64,000 nucleotides of DNA from Pseudomonas brassicacearum subsp. neoaurantiaca (GCF_013608025.1 NZ_VDLV01000004.1:124001-188000); one strand, 5' to 3'. Counted from the first letter of the stretch, positions 1 to 7,355 are shown. Made by a program: numbers and translations. Notes: generated from the sequence alone by a model not told the origin.

Positions 1-1194
1 TGCGATGCTGTTACCCACCACATTGGTCGCCGTGCGCGCCATGTCCAGGAATTGGTCGATACCGATAATCAGCAACAGCCCCGCTTCTGGAAGATTGAAC
101 ATCGGCAACGTCGCCGCAACCACCACGACCGATGCGCGGGCCACGCCGGCCATGCCCTTGCTGGTGATCATCAGCGTCAGAAGAATCAGCATCTGCTGAG
201 TGAAACTCAGGTCAATGTTGTAGGCCTGGGCAATGAACAGGATGGCGAACGCCTGATACATCATCGAGCCGTCCAGGTTGAACGAGTACCCCAGGGGTAG
301 CACGAAGCTGGAGACGCGTTTGGGCGCGCCGAACTTCTCCAGCGCCTCGATGGTTTTTGGGTAGGCGGATTCGCTGCTGGCAGTGGAAAAGGCCAAGAGG
401 ATCGGCTCGCGGATCAGCTTGCCCAAGTGAAAAACCGAACGCCCGAGGAACACGTATCCGGCACCGAACAGCAATGTCCAGAGGATCAGGATGCCCAAGT
501 AGAACTCGGCGATGAGCTTGCCGTAATCCACCAGCAAGCCCAGGCCCTGGGTGGTGATGGCCGAAGCGATGGCGGCGAACACACCAATCGGCGCGAAGGC
601 CATCACGTAGTCGGTGATCTTGAACATCACCTTCGCCAATTCTTCGATGGAATCGGTGATGCGCGTATGACCGGCGCGTTTGACGCCTGCCAGTGCGAAG
701 CCGAAGAACAGCGAGAACACCACGATTTGCAGGATCTCGTTATTGGCCATTGCCTCGGCAATGCTTCGAGGAAAGACGTGACCTATAAACGCCTTGAGAC
801 TGAAATCCCCGGTGTTGACGGGCACGGCTGCGGACGCATGCTGGGCGACGTCCAGATTCAATCCGGCGCCAGGTTGGAACAGGTTGACCAACCCCATGCC
901 AATCAACAACGACACAATCGAAGCCGTCACGAACCACGCCATCGCCCGGGTGCCAATCCTTCCCACGGAGCGGGAATTGCCCATGCTGGCGATGCCACCG
1001 ACCAACGTCGCAAACACCAACGGCGCGATGATCATCTTGATCATGCGCAGAAAAATATCGGTGACCATCGAGAAGTAAGCGGCGATTTCCTTGGCGCTTT
1101 GCTCGCTCCCTGCGAAATGGTGACACGCCCAACCCACCAGCACGCCCAGGGCGATGCCCATGGCAATTCGACGCGGGAGCTTGTTCTTTTTCAC
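1..1194 (-). CDS. gltP: Dicarboxylate/glutamate:cation symporter (DAACS family), 3' end outside the window
   Basis: Sodium- or proton-coupled uptake carrier of the inner membrane for glutamate, aspartate or C4-dicarboxylates. The reading frame stays open from a GTG at 1194 to the window edge (398 codons; family length is about 430-450). The N-terminus MKKNKLPRRIAMG is followed by repeated hydrophobic segments, and near the edge is the family's substrate/cation-binding signature DQFLDMARTATNVVGN. A GAGGA Shine-Dalgarno lies 7 nt before the GTG. It is divergent from the LysR gene at 1610. The symbol is by family resemblance; DctA-like substrates cannot be excluded from sequence alone. The stop codon lies beyond position 1. 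Confidence 0.9.
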   Translation of the reverse strand, partial: MKKNKLPRRIAMGIALGVLVGWACHHFAGSEQSAKEIAAYFSMVTDIFLRMIKMIIAPLVFATLVGGIASMGNSRSVGRIGTRAMAWFVTASIVSLLIGMGLVNLFQPGAGLNLDVAQHASAAVPVNTGDFSLKAFIGHVFPRSIAEAMANNEILQIVVFSLFFGFALAGVKRAGHTRITDSIEELAKVMFKITDYVMAFAPIGVFAAIASAITTQGLGLLVDYGKLIAEFYLGILILWTLLFGAGYVFLGRSVFHLGKLIREPILLAFSTASSESAYPKTIEALEKFGAPKRVSSFVLPLGYSFNLDGSMMYQAFAILFIAQAYNIDLSFTQQMLILLTLMITSKGMAGVARASVVVVAATLPMFNLPEAGLLLIIGIDQFLDMARTATNVVGNSIA

Positions 1195-1434
1195 GGTGCT
1201 GTCCTCAAGTAGTTCTTGGATTTTTATTACTTGGCAGGGTCACGCTGATTCGCTTGAAGGTGCGAAATCAGCGCTAGGAGACAATTCTAAGAAAAGGATC
1301 GGACGGGATGATGAGTAATCCGGCCGAACCCATGCGTTTTCGGAATAGTTCGCTCTTTGGCACCATAATCCGGGGGATTGGGCTCTAGAATGTCTGCGTC
1401 GAACTGAATGCTGCTTACTTGTGGTCGTTAACAA

Positions 1435-1561
1435 ACCCGTGGCGAGGGAGCTTGCTCCCGCTCGACTGCGAAGCAGTCGCAAGCCGGCGGATGCGGCCTG
1501 CACTCGGCAGTTTCTGGGGCCGCTTCGCGACCCAGCGGGAGCAAGCTCCCTCGCCACGGGT
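1435..1561. repeat. REPIN, GC-rich family A
   Basis: Two inverted REP palindromes whose outer arms read ACCCGTGGCGAGGGAGCTTG and its complement, around a roughly 70-nt spacer. It fills most of the gap between gltP and the LysR gene. The rest of that 415-nt gap holds the two divergent promoters, which I cannot pin down. Confidence 0.85.
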
Positions 1562-1609
1562 CCATCGCCTCTTTTGAAGCGCATTACCATCACAACGAGG
1601 GATTGCGAG

Positions 1610-2527
1610 ATGCAACTCAAATGGCTGGACGACCTCCTGGCGATCGCCGAATGGAAAAATTTCTCTCGGGCGGCGGAAGTCCGCTGCGTGACGCAATCGG
1701 CGTTATCGCGCCGTATTCGCTCGCTTGAAGAATGGGTGGGCGTCAAGTTGGTGGATCGCGGCACGTACCCGGTCCAGTTGACTGCGGCGGGGATCACTTT
1801 TTGCGATGAGAGCAGAGAGGCGCTCGCCGGGTTATTGAGGTTGCGTTCGACCTTGCGTGACGTGGAGCGGATGCCAGGACGCTCGATCCAGATCACCGCG
1901 GGCCACAGCCTGTCGATGACCTTCCTGCCCAAGTGGCTCGCGCAATTCCAGCAACACAACGAACAGTTCAACGCCCGGGTGGTTGCCGCCAATATCCACG
2001 ACGCGGTGATTGCCTTGGAAGAAGGCAGTTGCGACCTGATGATGGTTTATCACCACCCCCTCGCACCCATCCAGCTGGACGCCGAGCGTTTCAGCAGCCT
2101 GACGCTCGGCCATGACGCATTCATTCCATGCTGCGCACCAAACCGTAACGGCGAAGCGCTGTTTCCGTTGTCAGGCCGCAGCGGCAAGGCGGTGCCCTAC
2201 CTCGCCTACACGGCCACCACGTTCCTGGGTCGCGTCGCCGACATCGTCATCAAGAACGGCCCGACACCGACTGCGCTGGAACGCTGCTATGAGGCCGACA
2301 TGGCCATGCTGCTGATGCGCATGGCGGTTGAGGGCTATGGCGTGGCCTGGCTGCCACAAAGCGCAGTGGCCGATGAGCTGGCGCGTGGGCTGCTGGTCAA
2401 GGCCGGCGATGAACAATGGAGCACAAGATTGGAGATTCGATCGTATTGCACGAATGCCAATCGCAATCCAACCATGCGCAAGCTCTGGAAAACGCTGGAG
2501 GGCGCGTCGTTGCGCTCACCCGCCTGA
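1610..2527 (+). CDS. LysR-family transcriptional regulator, HypT-like subgroup
   Basis: DNA-binding regulator of 305 aa. The N-terminal winged helix-turn-helix spans about residues 3-62 (KNFSRAAEVRCVTQSALSRR), followed by a LysR effector-binding domain. The phrases ITAGHSLSMTFLP and GYGVAWLPQSAV resemble the E. coli hypochlorite-responsive regulator HypT (YjiE), so a redox or stress role is possible but inferred. The ATG at 1610 is chosen over upstream in-frame starts because the HTH begins immediately and GAGGG precedes it; the upstream extension would encode REPIN sequence. It is divergent from gltP, which makes gltP a candidate target. Confidence 0.88.
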   Translation: MQLKWLDDLLAIAEWKNFSRAAEVRCVTQSALSRRIRSLEEWVGVKLVDRGTYPVQLTAAGITFCDESREALAGLLRLRSTLRDVERMPGRSIQITAGHSLSMTFLPKWLAQFQQHNEQFNARVVAANIHDAVIALEEGSCDLMMVYHHPLAPIQLDAERFSSLTLGHDAFIPCCAPNRNGEALFPLSGRSGKAVPYLAYTATTFLGRVADIVIKNGPTPTALERCYEADMAMLLMRMAVEGYGVAWLPQSAVADELARGLLVKAGDEQWSTRLEIRSYCTNANRNPTMRKLWKTLEGASLRSPA

Positions 2528-2796
2528 CACCGCTTGGTAATGCTGCACCGTCGCCAGGGAAAATGCGGCAATGCCGCCGCCTGCCAAGGCATCGGCGTGC
2601 AAGGCAGTGACGGTGTCTGTATGAAACGTGCCGTGACAGTCCAGGGTTATTGATTTCCCGTTGGCACTGGCGAGCCTCCATCGGTCAGCCGATCCATAGG
2701 GGAGTAACCGATGCTCGTTGAGTTCGGCAACGCTGCGAGGCAAGCCGCGCTTGAGCACATAGGCCGACGCCGGCGCTGGCGAGAACGCAACCCCGT
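2516..2796 (-). pseudogene. Remnant of a LysR-type regulator (part of the effector domain)
   Basis: An open minus-strand frame of about 93 codons reads like the middle of a LysR effector domain (LKRGLPRSVAELNEHRLLPYG, then a WRLASANGK segment and ALHADALAGGGIAAFSLATV). Both the DNA-binding N-terminus and the C-terminal end are missing. The upstream end coincides with the left arm of a REPIN, and the frame stops inside the 3' end of the intact LysR gene. No start codon or ribosome site of its own is visible outside the repeat. I read it as decayed coding DNA, not a functional gene. Confidence 0.6.
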
Positions 2797-2946
2797 GGCG
2801 AGGGAGCTTGCTCCCGCTCGGCTGCACAGCAGTCGTGAACCGGCGGGGGCTGTGTATCCGACATTTCGAATTCGCTAGTTTTTGGGGGGCCGCTTCGCGC
2901 TGGAGCGCCAGCCCGGCCCAGCGGGAGCAAGCTACCTCGCCACGGG
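2792..2946. repeat. REPIN, GC-rich family A
   Basis: Inverted pair with outer arms CCCGTGGCGAGGGAGCTTGC and its complement. The right half carries an extra inserted stretch compared with the copy at 1435. It truncates the LysR remnant. Confidence 0.85.
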
Positions 2947-2997
2947 TCCGTCGTTTTATTCAACATCGAAGGGACCCTGGCAAGGCCGCCGACTGCG

Positions 2998-3273
2998 TCA
3001 AGACGCGAGAAGTTGCGCCTGTAAGCGTCGCCCGATCACATCCAGCAAATCACAACCGTCGCGCAGGGGGATTGCCATTACCTGGGCGAAGTCGTGCAGG
3101 ACGACGGCGTCGGTGCTGATTTCGGAACGCATCGCGAGGTTCTCCAATAACTGGGTGACTGCGGCGATTCGGTAGGCGGCTGTGTCGTGCAGCACGTCCA
3201 GAGGTGCTTCCGTGTCGATCAGAAGGGCGTGGAAGTTGTTTTCTATACCGGTGATGGGCATGTAGCGGGACAT
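2998..3273 (-). CDS. Small hypothetical protein (DUF3077/DUF6124-like)
   Basis: A 91-aa protein starting MSRYMPITGIENNFHALLID, with no signal peptide or membrane segment; it looks soluble and helical. The pattern of a short N-terminus, an 'LDVLHDTAAYRIAAVTQLLE' helix and a C-terminal helix recalls the small Pseudomonas DUF3077/DUF6124 proteins, whose function is unknown. A strong AGGAG lies 7 nt before the ATG, which argues that it is real. It stands alone between a REPIN and the BrnTA pair. Family assignment is tentative. Confidence 0.65.
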   Translation of the reverse strand: MSRYMPITGIENNFHALLIDTEAPLDVLHDTAAYRIAAVTQLLENLAMRSEISTDAVVLHDFAQVMAIPLRDGCDLLDVIGRRLQAQLLAS

Positions 3274-3586
3274 GGGTGTTTCTCCTGCAGAGTTAGGTGT
3301 CCTAGTTTGAAAAGGGCTTCCACTCCCTGCCGCTGAGTTTGCAGCGACGGAGCGAATCTAACGTGCTGAGCGATTGGCAGATAGTCGGCCGGGAGCGACG
3401 CGATTTGAGGGAAATTTCCGATGGGTATGTGCTCCTGTGGATCGAGCAGCGATACGGATAAACTCAAAGACCAATCCTGAAACGAATGCACCTCCAAATC
3501 GCAAGGCGAGAAAAACGGCTTCGTCGTATGGTTGAGGCCATCGCCTTGGTTAGCCAAATGAAAGGAGCTGACACCGGGTCTTTTTT
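3274..3586. other. Intergenic stretch without a supported gene
   Basis: A 104-codon minus-strand frame (3243-3557) crosses this stretch. It overlaps the start of the small gene at 2998-3273, lacks a ribosome site and resembles nothing I recognise, so I do not call it. The right end carries the brnT promoter. Confidence 0.5.
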
Positions 3587-3605
3587 ATACATATAGAATA
3601 TGCAT
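3568..3605 (+). promoter_or_regulatory. brnTA promoter with an operator-like palindrome over the -10
   Basis: A -35-like CTGACA (3568-3573) is followed after 18 nt by a -10-like TATAGA (3592-3597). The imperfect palindrome ATACATAT-AGA-ATATGCAT (3587-3605) covers the -10, as expected if the BrnA antitoxin represses its own operon. The predicted transcription start falls at about 3604-3607, directly on the brnT ATG. Confidence 0.55.
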
Positions 3606-3606
3606 A

Positions 3607-3891
3607 ATGAAAACATTCAGAGTTCAGTATGATCCGGTAAAAAACGTTGCGAACAAAAAGAAACACAAGGTAAGCCTAGCGGACGCCGAGGCCGTATTTT
3701 ACGACGAGGTGGCTCTTGAACTGGAGGACAACGACCATGACGAAAAGCGCTGGATTATCATCGGCCAAGACGCCACTGGTCGTGTCCTCGTCGTCGCATA
3801 TACCTACCGAGAGCCGGATTTCGTGCGCGTCATAAGCGCGCGCGTAGCGTCCAAAAATGAACTGCGTCAGTATCTGGCAGGTGACCTGTGA
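3607..3891 (+). CDS. brnT: BrnT family toxin of a type II toxin-antitoxin system
   Basis: A 94-aa ribonuclease toxin of the RelE-like fold that cleaves RNA and inhibits translation when free of BrnA. The family hallmarks are present: an N-terminal YDPVKNVANKKKHKVSLADA segment (the BrnT 'DPxKxxxNxxKHxVSF' pattern), then a central IIIGQDATGRVLVVAYTYR strand pair and a C-terminal VISARVASKNE helix. Length fits the family (about 90-100 aa). No Shine-Dalgarno precedes the ATG, so translation may be leaderless. The stop overlaps the antitoxin start by 4 nt (GTGA), which suggests translational coupling. Confidence 0.9.
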   Translation: MKTFRVQYDPVKNVANKKKHKVSLADAEAVFYDEVALELEDNDHDEKRWIIIGQDATGRVLVVAYTYREPDFVRVISARVASKNELRQYLAGDL

Positions 3892-4250
3892 AAGAAGAGT
3901 ACGATTTCAGCACCGCCAAGCGCGGTCCCGTTGCAAGCAGCAAAGGCAAGACCCGCATCACCATCATGCTTGACGATGACGTGATCGAAGCTGCTCGCGA
4001 GCGCGCCGAAAGCGCCGGCATCGGGTATCAAACCGTTATCAACAATCTGCTGCGTCAGGCTCTTGTGTCTGAAACCGCCCACAATCTGGCACCAGCAACC
4101 CAAAAACGGGCGCGAACAGTCAAACCCTACGCAAACGGTATTACCCGATCTGATGTGAAAGACTTGGAGAAACGGTTAGCAGCCATGACTGAAGAACTGC
4201 ATAAGATGATGGATGCACCTAAGCCCGGCAAAGCCAAGGCATCGGTATGA
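3888..4250 (+). CDS. brnA: BrnA family antitoxin
   Basis: A 120-aa antitoxin that neutralises BrnT and, in studied examples, represses the operon. A ribbon-helix-helix DNA-binding region lies at about residues 20-60: the strand KTRITIMLDDDVIEAARERA is followed by the helix GIGYQTVINNLLRQAL. The C-terminus contains a second helical, lysine-rich part. The start is GTG at 3888, inside the end of brnT (GTGA overlap). The toxin-first order is typical of brnTA. The C-terminal tail is longer than in short BrnA proteins. Confidence 0.88.
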   Translation: MKEEYDFSTAKRGPVASSKGKTRITIMLDDDVIEAARERAESAGIGYQTVINNLLRQALVSETAHNLAPATQKRARTVKPYANGITRSDVKDLEKRLAAMTEELHKMMDAPKPGKAKASV

Positions 4251-4271
4251 CGTGAGAAATCGGGATCCATT

Positions 4272-4301
4272 TAGAGGCACTGTTTCAATCCAGTGCCTCT
4301 A
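4272..4301. terminator. Hairpin between convergent brnA and the DUF4130 gene
   Basis: Perfect 11-bp stem TAGAGGCACTG / CAGTGCCTCTA with an 8-nt loop. It overlaps the last codon of the DUF4130 gene. It lacks a clear U-run on either strand, so terminator function is inferred from position. Confidence 0.5.
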
Positions 4302-5142
4302 CCTGGCTGCCCACAATTATCCGCTTCCCTACCTTCTCCCCCACCTCCAACGCCTGCCCATCCCTCTGCTTCCCCTGCCGCGCCTGCCCCACCAGTTGAG
4401 GAATCAAATCCCCTTCCGGCAAGTGCTTCCAGAATCGCCCCGGCATGTGCTGGCGCAACGCTGTAGGGTTGAGCCTCGCCGGGTTGAAGATGTGCCGATA
4501 ATAGGTGCGCCACAATTCCGCGCCGGGATCTTCGGCGTGGCGAGCCCACTGTTGCCATTGCTCGGGGCAACGGCGTTGGTAGTCCAGCGACTGCCCATCG
4601 AAACGAATACCGTCGCGGGGCGTTGCGATCAGCCAGCGTTGCCGGCCCAATCGCTCGGCAAAATGGCCGCTCGCGCTTTCGAGGATGTCGTGGGCCGGCT
4701 GGTGGAAGGCCACCAGATCCAGTTGCAGTTGTTCAGCAACCGCAGGCGGCAAGGGGATGAAGCGCACGAACGCGTGAAGGTGATGGGCTTCACGACTGAC
4801 CTGCTTGATGCGCCGTTGCAGTTCGCTGCCCAATCGATCACCGGCGAGCATCGCGGTGCGATCGCCATGGGCAACGCGCCAGAGCACCTCGTACAACAGG
4901 TTCCAGCGTTGTTCACCCTGGTAACGACTGGCCTGTTCCAGCTGCCCCAACAGCCCGGCCGGGATTCGCGTCTGAAACGGTCCCGGGCCTTGCGTCAGTG
5001 GCGCTGGCACAGCCAGCAGGTCGGCCATGGGGCCTTGGGCCCATGTCACGTCGCTGGGGTCGATTCCATGGCCCAGCAGGGTTCTGGCTTGATTACGCCA
5101 GGTGGTGAAATCGTCATCGCAATCCAGGGCAATCATGCCCAC
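4285..5142 (-). CDS. TIGR03915-type putative DNA repair protein (DUF4130 domain)
   Basis: A 285-aa protein encoded as the second gene of a pair with the radical-SAM protein. It starts MGMIALDCDDDFTTWRNQAR, a form typical of the TIGR03915/DUF4130 family. The family is thought to act in DNA metabolism, but no reaction is established. The C-terminal half, with FVRFIPLPPAVAEQ and the Trp/Tyr-rich LWRTYYRHIFNPARLN segment, is the DUF4130 part. The ATG overlaps the 3' end of the upstream gene by 10 nt, so the two are co-translated. No membrane segment is visible. Confidence 0.85.
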   Translation of the reverse strand: MGMIALDCDDDFTTWRNQARTLLGHGIDPSDVTWAQGPMADLLAVPAPLTQGPGPFQTRIPAGLLGQLEQASRYQGEQRWNLLYEVLWRVAHGDRTAMLAGDRLGSELQRRIKQVSREAHHLHAFVRFIPLPPAVAEQLQLDLVAFHQPAHDILESASGHFAERLGRQRWLIATPRDGIRFDGQSLDYQRRCPEQWQQWARHAEDPGAELWRTYYRHIFNPARLNPTALRQHMPGRFWKHLPEGDLIPQLVGQARQGKQRDGQALEVGEKVGKRIIVGSQVEALD

Positions 5143-6353
5143 AGCCCCATTTGCACGGGCCGCTGCGGATCGCGCAAACGCGCTCGGAGCAAGCCGCTGC
5201 GCACCTGCCCATCAGCGGGTCGGTAATCGCTGGTCACAATGAAAGGCCGGGCCTTTTCCAACACGCAACGCAACTGCACCAGATCGTCGTAGCGAATCCG
5301 CCTTTCCCTGCGCAGTGTCACCAAGCGCTGGACGCTGCGCAGGCCGATGCCGGGAATGCGCGCGAGCAGGGCCGGCTCGGCGCGGTTGAGGTCGAGTGGA
5401 AACACCTCGCGATTAGCCAATGCCCAGGCCAGCTTGGGGTCGATGTCCAGGTCCAGGTTGCCGGATGGGCTCAACAGTTCGCCCGCTTTGTAGCCGTAGC
5501 CACGCATGAGGAAATCGGCCTGATACAACCGATGCTCGCGCAGCAACGGCGGCGCGGCGAGTGGCACGCTGGCAGGGCTCTCGGGGATCGGGCTGAAGGC
5601 GGAGTAATAGACCCGCCGTAATCCATAGCCTTGATAGAGCGACTCGGCATTGCTGAGGATGGCATGGTCGTCAGTGGCATCGGCCCCGACGATCACCTGG
5701 GTGCTCTGCCCGGCCGGGGCAAAGCGAGGCGCCCGTGGTTCGCCGGCCACTGCCTGTTGACCGTCGTGGATGGTGCCCATGGCCTGACGAATCGTCGTCA
5801 GTTGCTTTTCCGGCGCCAGGCGCTTGAGGCTCACCTCGGAGGACAACTCGATATTCACACTCAGGCGATCCGCCAGCCGCCCGGCCTCTTCGATCAATAG
5901 CGGATCGGCGTCAGGAATGGTCTTGAGATGGATGTAGCCCCGAAAATGATGCTCCTCGCGCAACAACCGCGCCACCCGAACCAATTGCTCCATGGTGTAA
6001 TCGGCCGAGCGAATGATGCCGGAGCTCAGGAACAGACCGCTGATGCAGTTACGGCGGTAGAAATCCAGGGTCAGCCGGACCACTTCTTCGGGTGTGAAAC
6101 GCGCCCTCGGCACGTTGCTCGAGCGACGATTGACGCAGTACTGGCAGTCGTACAAGCAGAAATTGGTCAACAACACCTTGAGCAGCGATACACAACGCCC
6201 ATCCGGCGTGTAGCTATGGCAGATCCCCATGCCATCCGTGGCCCCAAGCCCGTCCCGACCACGCGAACTGCGCTTGGGAGCACCACTGCTGGCACAGGAC
6301 GCGTCATATTTGGCGGCGTCGGCAAGAATGCCGAGCTTGGCGATAAGCTCCAT
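5133..6353 (-). CDS. Putative DNA modification/repair radical SAM protein (TIGR03916 type)
   Basis: A 406-aa iron-sulfur radical SAM enzyme distantly related to spore photoproduct lyase. The cluster motif is C66-x3-C70-x2-C73 in FCLYDCQYCVNRR. A helix-hairpin-helix DNA-binding motif (LARIPGIGLRSVQRLV) lies at about residues 330-350. Together these suggest radical chemistry on DNA, though the substrate is unknown. Its partner DUF4130 gene overlaps its 3' end. A LexA-box match lies 16 nt upstream of the ATG, indicating SOS control. The start is supported by homologous N-termini (MELIAKLGILADAAKYDASC). Confidence 0.88.
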   Translation of the reverse strand: MELIAKLGILADAAKYDASCASSGAPKRSSRGRDGLGATDGMGICHSYTPDGRCVSLLKVLLTNFCLYDCQYCVNRRSSNVPRARFTPEEVVRLTLDFYRRNCISGLFLSSGIIRSADYTMEQLVRVARLLREEHHFRGYIHLKTIPDADPLLIEEAGRLADRLSVNIELSSEVSLKRLAPEKQLTTIRQAMGTIHDGQQAVAGEPRAPRFAPAGQSTQVIVGADATDDHAILSNAESLYQGYGLRRVYYSAFSPIPESPASVPLAAPPLLREHRLYQADFLMRGYGYKAGELLSPSGNLDLDIDPKLAWALANREVFPLDLNRAEPALLARIPGIGLRSVQRLVTLRRERRIRYDDLVQLRCVLEKARPFIVTSDYRPADGQVRSGLLRARLRDPQRPVQMGLWA

Positions 6354-6369
6354 GGAAGATTCTCAAATG

Positions 6370-6385
6370 CTGTATGCATGAACAG
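6370..6385. promoter_or_regulatory. SOS (LexA) box upstream of the radical SAM gene
   Basis: CTGTATGCATGAACAG fits the CTG-N10-CAG LexA-box pattern with an A/T-rich core. It lies 16 nt before the radical-SAM start codon. It could also affect the divergent yhfG-fic pair, whose start is about 130 nt away on the other side. Confidence 0.7.
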
Positions 6386-6476
6386 TATTTGGAGATTGAC
6401 CGCGATGCAAGCTCCGCTGGTCAATCCAGCCAACGAGCAGATAGCGACTGGTGGATTCATCGGCACCACGATGGGC

Positions 6477-6482
6477 TATAAT
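6477..6482 (+). promoter_or_regulatory. Candidate -10 element for yhfG-fic
   Basis: A perfect TATAAT hexamer lies 32 nt before the yhfG ATG. The matching -35 at the expected spacing is weak (GGATTC-like), so activation by another factor is possible. Confidence 0.4.
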
Positions 6483-6514
6483 CCGGTCATTCACGCGATT
6501 CGAGGTCCAACCCC

Positions 6515-6685
6515 ATGGGCACTGTCAGCCTTGAAACAAAAAAGGCCTACGCGGCCAGGACGCGCAGGTCCAACTACGCGGCCAGCCTGCGCCTGGAAGG
6601 TTTCAAAGTGTCTTTCGAGGACGGCGAACGCAAGCTGCCTTCCCGTGAAGATGTCTTGAAAACCTTCACCAAGACCCGAGCCTGA
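6515..6685 (+). CDS. yhfG: YhfG family antitoxin of the Fic toxin
   Basis: A 56-aa protein encoded directly upstream of fic. It contains S24-LRL-E28-G29 (within YAASLRLEGF), which matches the Fic-inhibitory motif (S/T)xxxE(G/N). That glutamate is known in class I Fic systems (VbhA-VbhT) to block productive ATP binding in the toxin's active site. The basic N-terminal helix KAYAARTRRSNYAAS fits the YhfG/DUF2559 family. Its stop and the fic start share TGATG, so translation is coupled. Confidence 0.85.
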   Translation: MGTVSLETKKAYAARTRRSNYAASLRLEGFKVSFEDGERKLPSREDVLKTFTKTRA

Positions 6686-7290
6686 TGCCGGACAAATATG
6701 GCGTCGGCGAGGACGCCTACTGTTATCCCGGCTCCACGGTCCTGCGCAACAAACTCGATATCCGCGACGAACCCACGCTGGGCGAAGCCGAACAACAACT
6801 CTCGGCCATTGCGGCAAGCAACGTCGAATTCACCCCTCCTCCTTACAATCTGGCTTACCTCCAGAATATCCATCGCGCATTGTTCGCCGACTTGTTCGAA
6901 TGGGCCGGACAGTTGCGGACCGTCGGCATGGCGAAGCAAGACACGCGCTTCTGCCAACCGGAATACATGGAAAAGGAAGCCAACAAAATCTTTGCCAAGA
7001 TGGCAGCGGCGAACTGGTTCGAAGAATTGGACCGGGCAAAACTGATAGTGGCCGTGGCGGATGCATACTCCGATATCAACGTCATTCATCCCTTCCGCGA
7101 AGGCAACGGCCGCGCCCAACGCATCCTGTTCGAGCACCTCATCATGAACGCCGGGTTCGAAATCAGTTGGTGGGGCATCGAAAAGGACGAATGGATCAGC
7201 GCCAATATCGCGGCCTATAACTGCGTACTCGAGCCTATGGAAACGGTTTTCAAGAAGTGCATTGGACAGCCGATACAATCCCGACCATAA
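6685..7290 (+). CDS. fic: Fic domain adenylyltransferase toxin
   Basis: A 201-aa Fic protein expected to transfer AMP from ATP to target proteins; E. coli Fic/YhfG-type and VbhT enzymes act on DNA gyrase and topoisomerase IV. The complete active-site motif HPFREGNGR is at about residues 135-143, with catalytic His135, so it should be active. An upstream LFADLFEWAGQLRTV segment is the usual Fic flap region. No inhibitory SxxxE(G/N) motif is seen at either end, in line with control by the separate YhfG antitoxin. The start codon overlaps the yhfG stop. Confidence 0.9.
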   Translation: MPDKYGVGEDAYCYPGSTVLRNKLDIRDEPTLGEAEQQLSAIAASNVEFTPPPYNLAYLQNIHRALFADLFEWAGQLRTVGMAKQDTRFCQPEYMEKEANKIFAKMAAANWFEELDRAKLIVAVADAYSDINVIHPFREGNGRAQRILFEHLIMNAGFEISWWGIEKDEWISANIAAYNCVLEPMETVFKKCIGQPIQSRP

Positions 7291-7355
7291 GTTATCTGCA
7301 CTTCCTCGCTTAAGTGATACATTCCGTGCCAGCCCACCCTGCCGAAACCCTCTGT

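Noticed and set aside
1421..1609. Upstream extension of the LysR gene
   Set aside because: The added codons would translate the REPIN; the HTH begins right at the ATG at 1610.
3243..3557. Minus-strand frame of 104 codons starting MANQGDGLNH
   Set aside because: It overlaps the start of the better-supported gene at 2998-3273, has no Shine-Dalgarno and no recognisable domain.
6370..6385. Reading the SOS box as a Fur or other metal box
   Set aside because: CTG and CAG ends with 10-nt spacing fit LexA, and the next gene is a DNA repair protein. It does not fit the Fur pattern.
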